From assembly GCF_000424585.1 (NCBI RefSeq), contig NZ_AUKE01000019.1, forward strand, positions 1-64,000: a stretch of DNA of 64,000 nucleotides. Reading direction: 5' to 3'. The translations under genes and the position numbers were made by a program. This document shows positions 41,051 through 50,700 of the stretch, piece after piece. The number at the start of each line of letters is the position of its first letter. The first letter of the stretch is position 1. The DNA is from Butyrivibrio sp. MC2013. Its GTDB lineage: Bacteria; Bacillota; Clostridia; Lachnospirales; Lachnospiraceae. The notes under the pieces are model-generated. The model was given only the letters and a program-made list of their open reading frames with translations. It searched no databases and was not told where the DNA came from.

Positions 41051-43156
41051 ATGGAGCTTGTGATAACTGAAAAACCTTCGGTTGCACAGTCCATCGCCAT
41101 GGTGATCGGCGCAAAAGAAAGGTGCGATGGGTACCTTAAGGGAAACGGCTACATTGTTTCCTGGTGCGTCGGTCATCTGGTGGAGCTTGCAACTCCCGAG
41201 GCCTACGATGAAACCTTAAAAAGATGGACATACAATACGCTGCCTATCATGCCGACGGACTGGAAATATGTGATCAAGAAGGACACCAAAGCCCAGTTCA
41301 AGGTATTGAAAGACCTTATGAAAAACGGGGATATCACCGCTATAGTATGTGCAACGGATGCCGGAAGAGAGGGGGAACTGATCTTTCGGCTTGTTTATGA
41401 GCAGGCGAGATGTTCAAAGCCGATCAAGAGGCTGTGGATCTCGTCTATGGAGGAGAGTGCGATCCGTGACGGGTTTGATCACTTAAGACCCGGATCCGAT
41501 TATGACAATCTTTATGCTTCAGCACTCTGTCGTCAGCAGGCGGACTGGCTTGTGGGGCTGAACGGCACAAGACTTTTTACAGTGCTTTACAGAAGCAAGG
41601 TCCTTAAGGTTGGTCGGGTGCAGACTCCCACGCTTGCAATGCTGGTGGACAGGGAGGCAGCGATACAGAGCTTTAAAAAGACGCCTTTTTATACAGTCCA
41701 TCTGATCGGAGCAGGAATGGATGCGGTATCAGAAAAATATCCGGACAAAGCAAGGGCTGACTCTGTTGCCGCTTCCTGTAAGGATCATCCGGCTACGGTG
41801 AAATCTGTAGTTTCCGAGGATAAATCTGTAGCTGCACCAAGGCTTTATGACTTGACGACACTTCAGAGAGATGCCAACCGAATCTTTGGATTTACTGCAA
41901 AAAAGACACTGGAATATACACAGTCGCTTTATGAAAAGAAGCTCTGTACGTATCCGAGGACGGATTCGCAATACCTTTCTGATGATATGGAAGATACGGC
42001 AAAGAACGTACTTTCCGTTGTGCAGAGTACATTTCCATATCTGCAGGATGAAAGAACGGTGAGCGTGGATTTTAAGCGTGTTATGAACAGCAAAAAGGTA
42101 TCCGATCACCATGCGATCATTCCTACAGTGCAGATCGAGAACTACCACAATGTACAGCTTTCAGACGGAGAGCAGAAGATCCTTGCGCTGATCTCTGCCA
42201 AGCTTTGTATGGCAACTGCAGAAAAGTATCAGTACAGGAGTATCAAGGCAGAACTGGAATGCGGAGGTAATACCTTTACTGCATCGGGAACAACTGTGGT
42301 GGAACCCGGATGGAAGAGGTATGACGCGGCGCTTCGGAGTGAGTATAAGGTCAGGATGGAAAAGGAGGATGAAGAGCTTAAGTCGCTGCCTCCGTTGACA
42401 GAAGGATTCATGTATTCGCCTTCCGAGTGCAAGGTGGTTGAGGGCTTTACACAGCCGCCGAAGCATTTCACGGAAGACAGCCTGCTCTCTGCTATGGAGC
42501 GTGCCGGCGCAGAGGATATGGGCGATGATGTGGAACGCAAGGGGCTTGGAACTCCCGCCACCCGTGCGGATATCATCGAAAAGCTGGTCAAAGATGGCTT
42601 TGTAAAAAGGGAGAAGAAACAGATGATCCCGACAGATGACGGAATAAAGCTCATCACCGTCCTGCCGGATGTAGTCAAGAGTCCCAAGCTTACTGCTGAC
42701 TGGGAAAACGCATTAACTCTCGTGGCAAAAGGCGAATATTCCGCGGAGCAGTTCATGAACGGGATAAGGAACATGGTAACAGATTTAGTAAAGACCTATA
42801 ACGGGGTCGGAGAGGAGAACAGAAATATGTTTGGATCAAATGATGCACTGGGTAAGTGCCCTAAGTGTGGAGGCGATGTGATCAGAGGCAAGTACGGACT
42901 GTACTGCTCTGAAAAGTGCGGCATGAACATTGGAAGAGCCTTTGGTAAGGAGCTTTCCGAGGAGCAGGTGAAGGATCTGCTTGAGGGCAAGAAGATCTTT
43001 GTTGAAGGTATCAAGTCCAAGAAGGGCGGCACTTACAATGCCTATCTTATACCGGATGGTGTCAGGGAGTATTCCTATACAAAGAAGGACGGATCCCAGG
43101 CAACCGGCTATGAGTACAATTTCAAGATGGAATTCCCGAAGAAGGAGGAGAAGTGA
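41051..43156 (+). CDS. topB: DNA topoisomerase III (type IA)
   Basis: This 701-residue enzyme has the Toprim start MELVITEKPSVAQSIA, the acidic motif CATDAGREGELIFR, the catalytic tyrosine Y301 in LCTYPRTDSQYL, LGTPATRADII, and a C-terminal C4 zinc motif (CPKCGGD...YCSEKCG). It relaxes or decatenates DNA, probably during transfer or replication of the element. ATG 41051 with ggagg directly upstream is preferred to longer starts. Confidence 0.95.
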   Translation: MELVITEKPSVAQSIAMVIGAKERCDGYLKGNGYIVSWCVGHLVELATPEAYDETLKRWTYNTLPIMPTDWKYVIKKDTKAQFKVLKDLMKNGDITAIVCATDAGREGELIFRLVYEQARCSKPIKRLWISSMEESAIRDGFDHLRPGSDYDNLYASALCRQQADWLVGLNGTRLFTVLYRSKVLKVGRVQTPTLAMLVDREAAIQSFKKTPFYTVHLIGAGMDAVSEKYPDKARADSVAASCKDHPATVKSVVSEDKSVAAPRLYDLTTLQRDANRIFGFTAKKTLEYTQSLYEKKLCTYPRTDSQYLSDDMEDTAKNVLSVVQSTFPYLQDERTVSVDFKRVMNSKKVSDHHAIIPTVQIENYHNVQLSDGEQKILALISAKLCMATAEKYQYRSIKAELECGGNTFTASGTTVVEPGWKRYDAALRSEYKVRMEKEDEELKSLPPLTEGFMYSPSECKVVEGFTQPPKHFTEDSLLSAMERAGAEDMGDDVERKGLGTPATRADIIEKLVKDGFVKREKKQMIPTDDGIKLITVLPDVVKSPKLTADWENALTLVAKGEYSAEQFMNGIRNMVTDLVKTYNGVGEENRNMFGSNDALGKCPKCGGDVIRGKYGLYCSEKCGMNIGRAFGKELSEEQVKDLLEGKKIFVEGIKSKKGGTYNAYLIPDGVREYSYTKKDGSQATGYEYNFKMEFPKKEEK

Positions 43157-43158
43157 TC

Positions 43159-43398
43159 ATGAAGAAACACATCATTTATGCGGCAGCTGCGGCTGTATGT
43201 GCTGCTGTCACAGGTATTATCACCGGCGTGATCGTAAATCACAGGAATTGCAAGAAATATGAGCGACTTCAGGATGCTCACATCGAGTTGATGGAAGATT
43301 ATGCCAATACGATGGAGGAGTTTACAGATTATATCCATGGTAAAAACGGATGTGATCGTGAGGATTTCATTTTTGAGGAGGACAACGAAGATGAGTGA
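43159..43398 (+). CDS. small membrane protein, unknown
   Basis: About 79 residues: one N-terminal membrane helix (HIIYAAAAAVCAAVTGIITGVIV), then a charged, acidic C-terminus ending EEDNEDE. ATG 43159 lies 10 nt after aggagg; GTG 43153 is the alternative. It overlaps topB-end spacing and the next small gene. No function is known. Confidence 0.65.
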   Translation: MKKHIIYAAAAAVCAAVTGIITGVIVNHRNCKKYERLQDAHIELMEDYANTMEEFTDYIHGKNGCDREDFIFEEDNEDE

Positions 43399-43558
43399 GA
43401 TTAAAACTATGCCAAAGGTTGAAACAGAAAGCGTAAGCAAGGGCGCACAGCGTGCGAGATATACCGCATATATGCAGGGACTTCGTAAGCTGGAGCAGAG
43501 GGTACAGTCAGAGAAGAACAGCCGCGAGAAGGCTGCCAGAGTAGGAGGCGCAGTATGA
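43391..43558 (+). CDS. 55-residue basic protein, unknown
   Basis: ATG at 43391 within the end of the preceding gene; a gagga site is just upstream. Sequence is polar and helical (SKGAQRARYTAYMQGLRKLEQRV). Its stop overlaps the start of the DUF5688 gene, so the three small frames form a coupled run. Confidence 0.6.
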   Translation: MSEIKTMPKVETESVSKGAQRARYTAYMQGLRKLEQRVQSEKNSREKAARVGGAV

Positions 43559-44706
43559 TGGATTTTGAAGAGTTTAAGGCAAGTGTGGCAGAACAGATCA
43601 AGGATTATCTGCCTGAGAAGTATGCAGATGCAACTGTCGATCTGCAGAATGTGACCAAGAATAACGATACCGTGCTGACCGGTCTTCTTATCAGAACCGA
43701 GGACAGCAATATCGCTCCGAATATCTATCTTGAGAACTTCTTCGCACAGTATCAGGATGGAGAGAATCTGGGGAATATTCTTCAGCATATCGCTGATATC
43801 CGTGTGAACCATGAGATGGAACAGGCCTTTGACGTGAGCAAGATTACGGATTTTGACCAGGTGAAGGATCATATCATCTGTAAGCTTGTAAATGCCGAGA
43901 TGAACGCAGATTACCTTGCAGATAAGCCCCACACTCTTGTGGAGGATCTTGCAGTCGTATATGCGGTAGACCTCGGCGGTGGTGAAGGCGGTCGTATGAG
44001 CGCACCTATCACCAACAATCTTATGGAACAGTACGGAGTGACCACGGAGGAACTTCATGATATCGCACTTCAGAATCTATCTGAGTCTCAGATCGAGTTC
44101 AAGACAATGAGGGATGTACTGGTGGATATGATGTTCCCTGATGGAATCCAGGAAGGGGATCCCAGAGCGTTCATGCTCCCGCCCGAAGAGGAGAATCCTT
44201 CCATGTACGTGCTTTCCAATGCGGACAAGCTTAACGGAGCTGCCGCACTTTTGGATGCTAAAACAATGGAAGATATTTCCGAGAAGCTGGGCGGCGATTT
44301 CGTGGTTTTACCTTCAAGTATCCATGAGACCATCGTTTTGCCTCTGAATGAGGATATGGATAGACATACCCTGGAAGCAATGGTGCAGGATGTTAATGCA
44401 GGCCAGGTCGCTCCAGAGGAAAGGCTTTCCGATCATGTTTATATGTATGATTCTCAGGCTAAGGAGCTTGTCCTTGCCGACAAGATGGAGGAACGCCAGC
44501 AGCAGAGAGCTGAAGCTCAGAAGGATGCCAAGGAAGCTGAACAGGCTGATAAGCCCGATAAGACAGAGCGCGGTGAAAAGAAGCCGGAGCGCGAGCGTGT
44601 ATCCATGAAGGAGAAGCTTCCCGAGAAGAAGGCGGAAGTCGCAAAAAACGAAGCAAACCGGGAACATCCGGTACCAAGCAAGACGAAGGAGACGGCACTG
44701 GCGTAA
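43555..44706 (+). CDS. DUF5688 family protein with shared C-terminal tail
   Basis: 383 residues. The body (1-300) looks like DUF5688: GGEGGRMSAPITNNLMEQYG, PEEENPSMYVLSNADKLNGAAALLD and FVVLPSSIHETIVLP. The C-terminus carries VSMKEKLPEKKAEVAKN and ends SKTKETALA, the same tail as three other element proteins. Function unknown; it is common in Clostridial conjugative elements. The start overlaps the previous stop. Confidence 0.85.
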   Translation: MMDFEEFKASVAEQIKDYLPEKYADATVDLQNVTKNNDTVLTGLLIRTEDSNIAPNIYLENFFAQYQDGENLGNILQHIADIRVNHEMEQAFDVSKITDFDQVKDHIICKLVNAEMNADYLADKPHTLVEDLAVVYAVDLGGGEGGRMSAPITNNLMEQYGVTTEELHDIALQNLSESQIEFKTMRDVLVDMMFPDGIQEGDPRAFMLPPEEENPSMYVLSNADKLNGAAALLDAKTMEDISEKLGGDFVVLPSSIHETIVLPLNEDMDRHTLEAMVQDVNAGQVAPEERLSDHVYMYDSQAKELVLADKMEERQQQRAEAQKDAKEAEQADKPDKTERGEKKPERERVSMKEKLPEKKAEVAKNEANREHPVPSKTKETALA

Positions 44707-44739
44707 AGCTGCATGACCGTTTGCAGGAAATGTTGTCGG

Positions 44740-44772
44740 ATTGGGGCAGTCGAAAGGCTGCCCCGATTCTTT
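44740..44772 (+). terminator. terminator after DUF5688 gene
   Basis: attggggcag (44740-44749) pairs with ctgccccgat (44758-44767), extended by t-g and c-g to a GAAA loop; tctttac follows, a weak T-run. It sets off the cargo patch that follows. Confidence 0.7.
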
Positions 44773-44781
44773 ACGAGGGGA

Positions 44782-44892
44782 ATGAAGATGGACGATTACG
44801 ATAGTGAGGATGTTGTACTTGTAATAGCGGGTGTATTTGCAGCATCCTGTGTAGGCAGATTTATCCTGATGTTTTTGCTTGCCATGCTATAA
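44782..44892 (+). CDS. 36-residue membrane peptide, unknown
   Basis: ATG 44782 with gagggg upstream. Acidic start (MKMDDYDSEDV) then one hydrophobic helix to the C-terminus (VLVIAGVFAASCVGRFILMFLLAML). Plausible small membrane protein; not recognised. Confidence 0.45.
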   Translation: MKMDDYDSEDVVLVIAGVFAASCVGRFILMFLLAML

Positions 44893-44947
44893 TATCCGAA
44901 GGTAAATATGTCGATATAACTTTAATGGGCATATTTGGAGGAAAGAG

Positions 44948-45604
44948 ATGTCGATAGCAAAAACGCAGACCTCTGAGAGCTTTCGATTAAGTGCGTTGCT
45001 TTCATTTTCGGGAGGACTACAGGATGCATATACTTATAATGTGAGGGATGGTGTATTCGCTAATGCCCAGACCGGTAACGTGGTACTGATGAGTCAGAAT
45101 TTTATGCAGGGAGAGTGGCATAAGGGGTTACGATATATGCTTCCACTCATATCTTTTGCCGCTGGTATTTTTTTGGCTGAAAGGATCGAGAGCAGGTTTA
45201 AGACAGGCAGCAAGATTCACTGGAGACAGATCATACTTTTCATCGAGATCGTAATGCTTTTGGCTGTTGGGTTTATGCCGTCAGGGTTAAGTATGCTCGC
45301 AAATATCATGGTATCATTTTCATGTGCCATGCAGGTGCAGACATTCAGAAAGGTCCATGGATATGGATATGCCAGTACGATGTGTATCGGCAATCTGAGG
45401 AGCGGTACGGAAAGCCTGTCACAGTATTTCAGAACGAAGGAGAAGGGATCCCTGTACAAGGCATTTCATTTCTTTGGTATTATTTTTATCTTTGCCATAG
45501 GAGCCGGCATTGGTGGGATACTTTCTTCAAGGTTCGGTACCGGTACGATATGGATCTCTCCGGCAATTCTTCTTGTGGTAGCTTTGATGATGGTCAGGGA
45601 GTGA
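44948..45604 (+). CDS. YoaK family (DUF1275) membrane protein
   Basis: 218 residues with about six helices. FSGGLQDAYTYNVRDGVFANAQTGNVV is the DUF1275 signature. Function in transport is suspected but unproven. ggagg at 44938. It is the first of four genes that look like chromosomal cargo rather than transfer functions. Confidence 0.88.
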   Translation: MSIAKTQTSESFRLSALLSFSGGLQDAYTYNVRDGVFANAQTGNVVLMSQNFMQGEWHKGLRYMLPLISFAAGIFLAERIESRFKTGSKIHWRQIILFIEIVMLLAVGFMPSGLSMLANIMVSFSCAMQVQTFRKVHGYGYASTMCIGNLRSGTESLSQYFRTKEKGSLYKAFHFFGIIFIFAIGAGIGGILSSRFGTGTIWISPAILLVVALMMVRE

Positions 45605-45623
45605 GATACGAGGAGGCATATGA

Positions 45624-46103
45624 ATGATTATTCGAAAATATGAAGAAAAAGACATTAGTAAGATGATAGAAATCTGGAATGAAGTTGTCGAGGATGGAAT
45701 AGCGTTTCCTCAGGAAGATCTGCTTGACGATGTGTCAGGCCGGGAGTTTTTTGAATTGCAGAGTTATACTGGAGTTGCTGAAGACGATGGACAGATTGTT
45801 GGTTTATATATTTTGCATCCGAATAATGTCGGTAGATGTGGACATATTTGTAATGCAAGTTATGCAGTAAGTTCAAAGTGTCGAGGGTTGCATATTGGAG
45901 AAAAGCTGGTAATAGATTGTCTATCCAAAGGTAAAGAACTTGGCTTTCGGGTATTGCAGTTTAATGCTGTAGTTGAGAGCAATGTGCATGCGAGACATTT
46001 ATATGAGCGATTAGGCTTTGTGCAGTTGGGAACGATACCGGGTGGATTCAGAATGAAAGACGGGCATTACGAGAATATCTGTCCGTACTATCATACACTT
46101 TAA
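45624..46103 (+). CDS. GNAT family N-acetyltransferase
   Basis: 159 residues with the GNAT fold: start MIIRKYEEKDISKMIEIWNEV, acetyl-CoA loop region SSKCRGLHIGEKLV, and NVHARHLYERLGFVQLGTIP. Resembles phosphinothricin/amino-acid N-acetyltransferases of unknown substrate. AT-richer than its neighbours, which supports independent acquisition. gaggc site before ATG. Confidence 0.88.
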   Translation: MIIRKYEEKDISKMIEIWNEVVEDGIAFPQEDLLDDVSGREFFELQSYTGVAEDDGQIVGLYILHPNNVGRCGHICNASYAVSSKCRGLHIGEKLVIDCLSKGKELGFRVLQFNAVVESNVHARHLYERLGFVQLGTIPGGFRMKDGHYENICPYYHTL

Positions 46104-46151
46104 CTTTCAGTATAAACGGTTAAGCAAATCGAGATTTGAAGAGGTGAAGCC

Positions 46152-46562
46152 ATGGCATGGAAATGTCCGAAATGCGGCAGAGAGTTCAGCAGACAAAACC
46201 AGGACCATTACTGTGTGAAACCGCAGAATATTGATGAATACATTGCTGCCCAGGATGAGAAATATAAGCCCAGATTAATGGAGATCCGGGAGATCCTTCG
46301 TGATGCACTGCCGGACGCGGAGGAACGGATCTCCTGGTCGATGCCCACTTATTGGAAAGGTCGTAATATCATTCATTTCGCAGCATCAAAGAAACATCTG
46401 GGCATTTATCCCGGTGATGAGGCTATAGCTGTATTTACGGAGGAACTCTCCGATTATGACGTAAGCAAGGGCACGATACGGATCCCCTATGATCAGCCTT
46501 TGCCGGAAGCACTGATCATAAGGATCGCAAAATGGTGCTTTGAGAACTATTCCAAAAAGTAG
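46152..46562 (+). CDS. DUF1801-like protein with N-terminal zinc finger
   Basis: 136 residues. The first 22 residues hold a zinc-finger pattern (CPKCGREFSRQNQDHYC); the rest fits the DUF1801/YdhG fold (DEKYKPRLMEIREILRDALPDAEERISWSMPTYW, GIYPGDEAI). Function unknown. aagaggtg site upstream. Confidence 0.82.
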   Translation: MAWKCPKCGREFSRQNQDHYCVKPQNIDEYIAAQDEKYKPRLMEIREILRDALPDAEERISWSMPTYWKGRNIIHFAASKKHLGIYPGDEAIAVFTEELSDYDVSKGTIRIPYDQPLPEALIIRIAKWCFENYSKK

Positions 46563-46689
46563 ATTGCTGGCTGCTGGAATTAGCACTGTAGATTCCCGTT
46601 TGTCGGGATGACGCAAAGTCGGGATTTATCTTAGAGATAATTGATGGACGAGAATTACCAGAATATATGACAATGAATAAGGGGAAGAT

Positions 46690-47556
46690 ATGTGGCTGAT
46701 CATGGCGGCTTTGTCCGCGCTCTTTGCCGGACTTACGGCGATACTTGCGAAATGCGGGATCAAAAAGACTGATTCAGACGTGGCGACTGCTCTGCGGACG
46801 GTCGTTGTACTCCTTTTTGCCTGGATCATGGTGTTTATCGTTGGCTCTGCCGGAACGATCACGGAAATATCGGCAAAATCTATCATCTTCTTAATTCTGT
46901 CCGGCCTTGCGACAGGAGCCTCGTGGATCTGCTATTTTAAAGCCCTGTCCGTCGGCGATGTGAACAAGGTCGTACCCGTCGATAAATCCAGCACGGTTCT
47001 GACAGTGCTTCTCGCAATCATCCTTTTCAGTGAGACAGAACATCTGGCGGTCAAGCTGATCGGTACTGCACTTCTTGCGGCAGGCGTGTTTCTGATGATC
47101 GAAAAGAAGAAAACTGAAGCAAAGGACACAAAGCGCACGTGGCTGCCCTACGCGATCGGTTCCGCTGTTTTTGCTGCCCTGACCTCTATTCTGGGAAAGA
47201 TCGGCATAACGGATGTAGAATCAAATCTCGGGACGGCGATCCGTACAGGTGTTGTTCTTGTTATGGCTTGGCTGATCGTCTTCGTTAAAGGTAAAGGTGC
47301 TGAACTGAAAAATACTGATTCCAAAGAACTTGTATTCATAGCTCTGTCCGGGATTGCCACAGGCGCATCATGGCTCTGTTACTATTACTCCATACAGAAC
47401 GGCGTCGTCAGCGTTGTCGTACCGATCGATAAGCTCAGCATTATCGTTTCCGTCGCTTTTTCCTATTTCGTATTCAAAGAAAAGTTGAGCAGAAAGGCGT
47501 TTGCCGGGTTGATTCTGATCGTTGTCGGCACTTTGGCGATGGCGATCTGGGCATAG
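46690..47556 (+). CDS. EamA/DMT family transporter
   Basis: 288 residues, ten membrane helices made of two EamA repeats (first and second halves both start with ...LSALFAGLTAILAKCGI / VFAALTSILGKIGI and share SGxATGASWxCYxxx). Exporter or permease of unknown substrate. aaggggaag site. A terminator follows at 47652. Confidence 0.9.
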   Translation: MWLIMAALSALFAGLTAILAKCGIKKTDSDVATALRTVVVLLFAWIMVFIVGSAGTITEISAKSIIFLILSGLATGASWICYFKALSVGDVNKVVPVDKSSTVLTVLLAIILFSETEHLAVKLIGTALLAAGVFLMIEKKKTEAKDTKRTWLPYAIGSAVFAALTSILGKIGITDVESNLGTAIRTGVVLVMAWLIVFVKGKGAELKNTDSKELVFIALSGIATGASWLCYYYSIQNGVVSVVVPIDKLSIIVSVAFSYFVFKEKLSRKAFAGLILIVVGTLAMAIWA

Positions 47557-47651
47557 GAAACAAATAACGGCAAATTCAAGTTGTAGAGATAATGTGTTAG
47601 CGCGTTATACCGGAAGATAAAGTGAAAAAAGAAAAACAGAATACGGTAACC

Positions 47652-47697
47652 AAAGCGGTGGCTTTAGATCGAAAGATTTAGGGTCACCGCTTTTTTT
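47652..47697 (+). terminator. strong intrinsic terminator before polyvalent helicase
   Basis: aaagcggtg at 47652-47660 pairs with caccgcttt (to 47693); the inner part continues with wobbles to atc-GAAA-gat. A T7 run follows. It lies 30 nt before the helicase start. Confidence 0.9.
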
Positions 47698-47729
47698 ATA
47701 AAGAAAAATGGAAGGAGGAAATGTATCAA

Positions 47730-50700
47730 ATGGCAAGACGATACCATGAAATCAAAGGACTTGCGGAGTACATGGCTAAGACCATCGTGTCGGATGAAGA
47801 GCAGTGGAAGAAGTTTCTGCATACGGCGGGACATATGTACAAGTACCCTTTCAGAGAGCAGATGCTGATCCATGCTCAGAGACCGGATGCAACGGCCTGT
47901 GCTTCACTGGAACTTTGGAATGAGAAGATGAACTGTTGGGTCAACAAAGGCGCGCAGGGCATCGCACTCATTGACGAGGAGGGGGTGCACAGATCGGGGC
48001 TGAAATATGTTTTTGATGTCAAAGATGTGCACGAAGCAAGGTTTGTAGGGCACAAGCCCAGGCTCTGGAGTATGGAGGAAGAGCATAAGAATTATGTGAT
48101 CGATTCTCTGGAGAAGATTTACGGGGAGACTGATGCGAGCCGGCCTTTTGAGAACAGGATCATGGAGCTGGCAAACAGGATCGCGTCGGAGATGGCTCCG
48201 GATATCGTATCAGACCAGTTATCAATGTCTGTTGAAGGCAGCTATCTCGACGGACTGGATGAACTGAATCTGGAGGTGAGGTTACAGCAGACTTTGGCGG
48301 CAAGTATCGCTTATACGGTTCTTGAACGATGCGGTATGGATGCGGATATAGTGGGAGTGGAGTTTCCCTATCTTCATGAGTTCAACTCCATTGAATCTTT
48401 ATCCGTTATGGGTGAGGCTTCATCCGAATTATCCGGTCCCATTCTTCGTGAGATCGGCAGGAGCATTTCGATATATGACCGTGAGAAGGCTCAGGAAGCC
48501 GTCAGAGCCTCACGCGAAGAATATATCGACCGCCAGAGCGAAAGAGGCGAGAAAAGACTTGCAAATGCGCCAGAGCGTGGCTATAATGCCTTAACGCCAA
48601 GTGGTGAGGAGCGAGGTAATGAATATATCGAGAGCGCAGACAAAGGCGCGGAAAGGAGCGATTATGCAGATAGAGTACATTCAGAGCGGAGACTTTCAGA
48701 TCCCGAACCTGACAGCGAACAAAGAGCCGGAGGGGATGCTCACGAAGTACGGACTGATGAGGAAGAACTTTCTGAAGGAGCACAGGAGAGGAGTCTACAG
48801 CGGGATGCTTCTGAAGGGAACACTGAAAGAACATTGTCTGACGATACAGGAGCAGGCAGATCAGAGGATGGATCTTCTGACAGAGCAGATGGCGAAGGAT
48901 CAGGGCGTGGACGAACAGATGAAGCGCAACGATCAGATGAAGTGGGTAGGTCTGATGAACAACATCAGGAACTCAGCGGAGGAGATAGTTTTATCGGAGC
49001 TGATCTACAGCTAAATCCCCCAGAGGAAGAACTAAAACAACTGAATCTTTTCGATCTGTTCCCAAGCTTTGAAGAACAGATGGGAAATATGATAGCAGCG
49101 GAGGCAAGTGTAAAACACGAAAAACCCGCTGCATTTTCTTTGTCTGATAACCAGATAAACGAGATCCTTCGCACCGGCGGAGGAATGGAGAATAGCCGCA
49201 AGCGTATCTATGCGAAGTACCAGGAACATAAGTCTCCTACAGAAATGGCAGAGTTCTTAAAGGCTGAGTACCGTACTACCGGGAAAGGCTTCACCTTTGG
49301 CGACAGTCCCGTGTCCGTCTGGTTTGACGAGGGCGGAATGAAGGCAGGCTTTGGCACATCTGCAAGAGAGAATACGGTTCTTGAGATGGGCTGGGCTGAA
49401 GTAGAAAGTTATGTCAGAGGAATGGTCGAGGGCGGCACATATATGAATCGTGCAGAAGCCTTCCTTGTTGATCAGACGGAACGCGCCAGAGTAGCCAATC
49501 ATATCTACTTCTTTTTCCGTGACGGACTGGACGAGATGCCGGAGTCTCTTGGGATTGCGGGAAATAATTATCCCGATGGGGAAGCACACCTTATGGAGCT
49601 GCTTTCTACGCACGAGGGGCGCAACACGATCAGCGCGGAGCTTGAAAAGGCAAAGTCGGCACTTGATAGCGGAGAGGTTGAGCTTAGATGGAGATATATC
49701 AAATCACCGGAGTATCTGCTTGATGAGGTTGCGGATCTTGATACGGAGAAGATAGAGTTTCCTACACCTGATGAGGTGGATATCAAGCAGGAGAGCTTCA
49801 TTACGCAGGATGAGATCGACTCTATTCTGACAGGCGGCAGTGGAGTATCCGGGGGAAAGCTCCGTATCTATGAGTATTTTCAGCAGAGACACGATAGCAA
49901 GGATAATATTGCCTTTCTTAAAAATGAATACGGGACCGGCGGCAGGTCACATGCCCTTATCGGTAATGATCAGAGCTGGGAGGATCATGATGCAAAGGGG
50001 ATAAAACTCTCCAAGGGCAGTATCATGGAGCCTTATGCAACAGCAATCCTTTCCTGGAATATTGTTGAAAAGCGTATCCGTGAGCTTGTAGCCGAAGACC
50101 GGTATCTGAATCAGGCAGAGAAGGAAGAACTCGAAAACAGATATCTGGAGAGTGCTGCGGAGGAATTATCGGATGAAGAGAATACAGTGGATCGGGCAAT
50201 GGCTGATGAAGAGCGTGAGATAGCAGAGATTATACAACCTGTCGAAGAAAGTGCTGAAAAAGTCCTGACAGCGGATGATATTCAGAACATCCAGTATATC
50301 AGCGCCGAATACAGTAACTTCGGACATACAGCGGAGTATGAGCTTGAAGCCGATGTTGATGGTGAAAGGCAGACCCTGCACTATGAGGTTACAAGACATG
50401 ACGGAGACGAGGAGAGCTTTTCTATCCATACGGATGAAAATGATGTCTATGACCGTTTATCCGGGGCAGAGCTTACTAAGCTTGAAGAAAAGCTATCTGA
50501 TGAGGTAAGAGTCGGCAGGTATGCTCAGAAGATAGAAAAAGCAGAATCTATGGAAGACCTCGATAACATCCGTTTCGAGTTTATGGATGACGAGTCATTT
50601 CCGCGCAGGCTGACAGGAAGATTTTGGGAAGCCTATGGGCAAAAGGAGAATGATCTTTCACCGACACCCGACGATGATCTTGCTTTAGTACCTGAGACGA

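Noticed and set aside
43108-44058. 316-codon open frame on the minus strand
   Set aside because: It is fully antisense to topB end, two small genes and the DUF5688 gene, which have good ribosome sites; its protein is cysteine- and histidine-rich in the manner of shadow frames.
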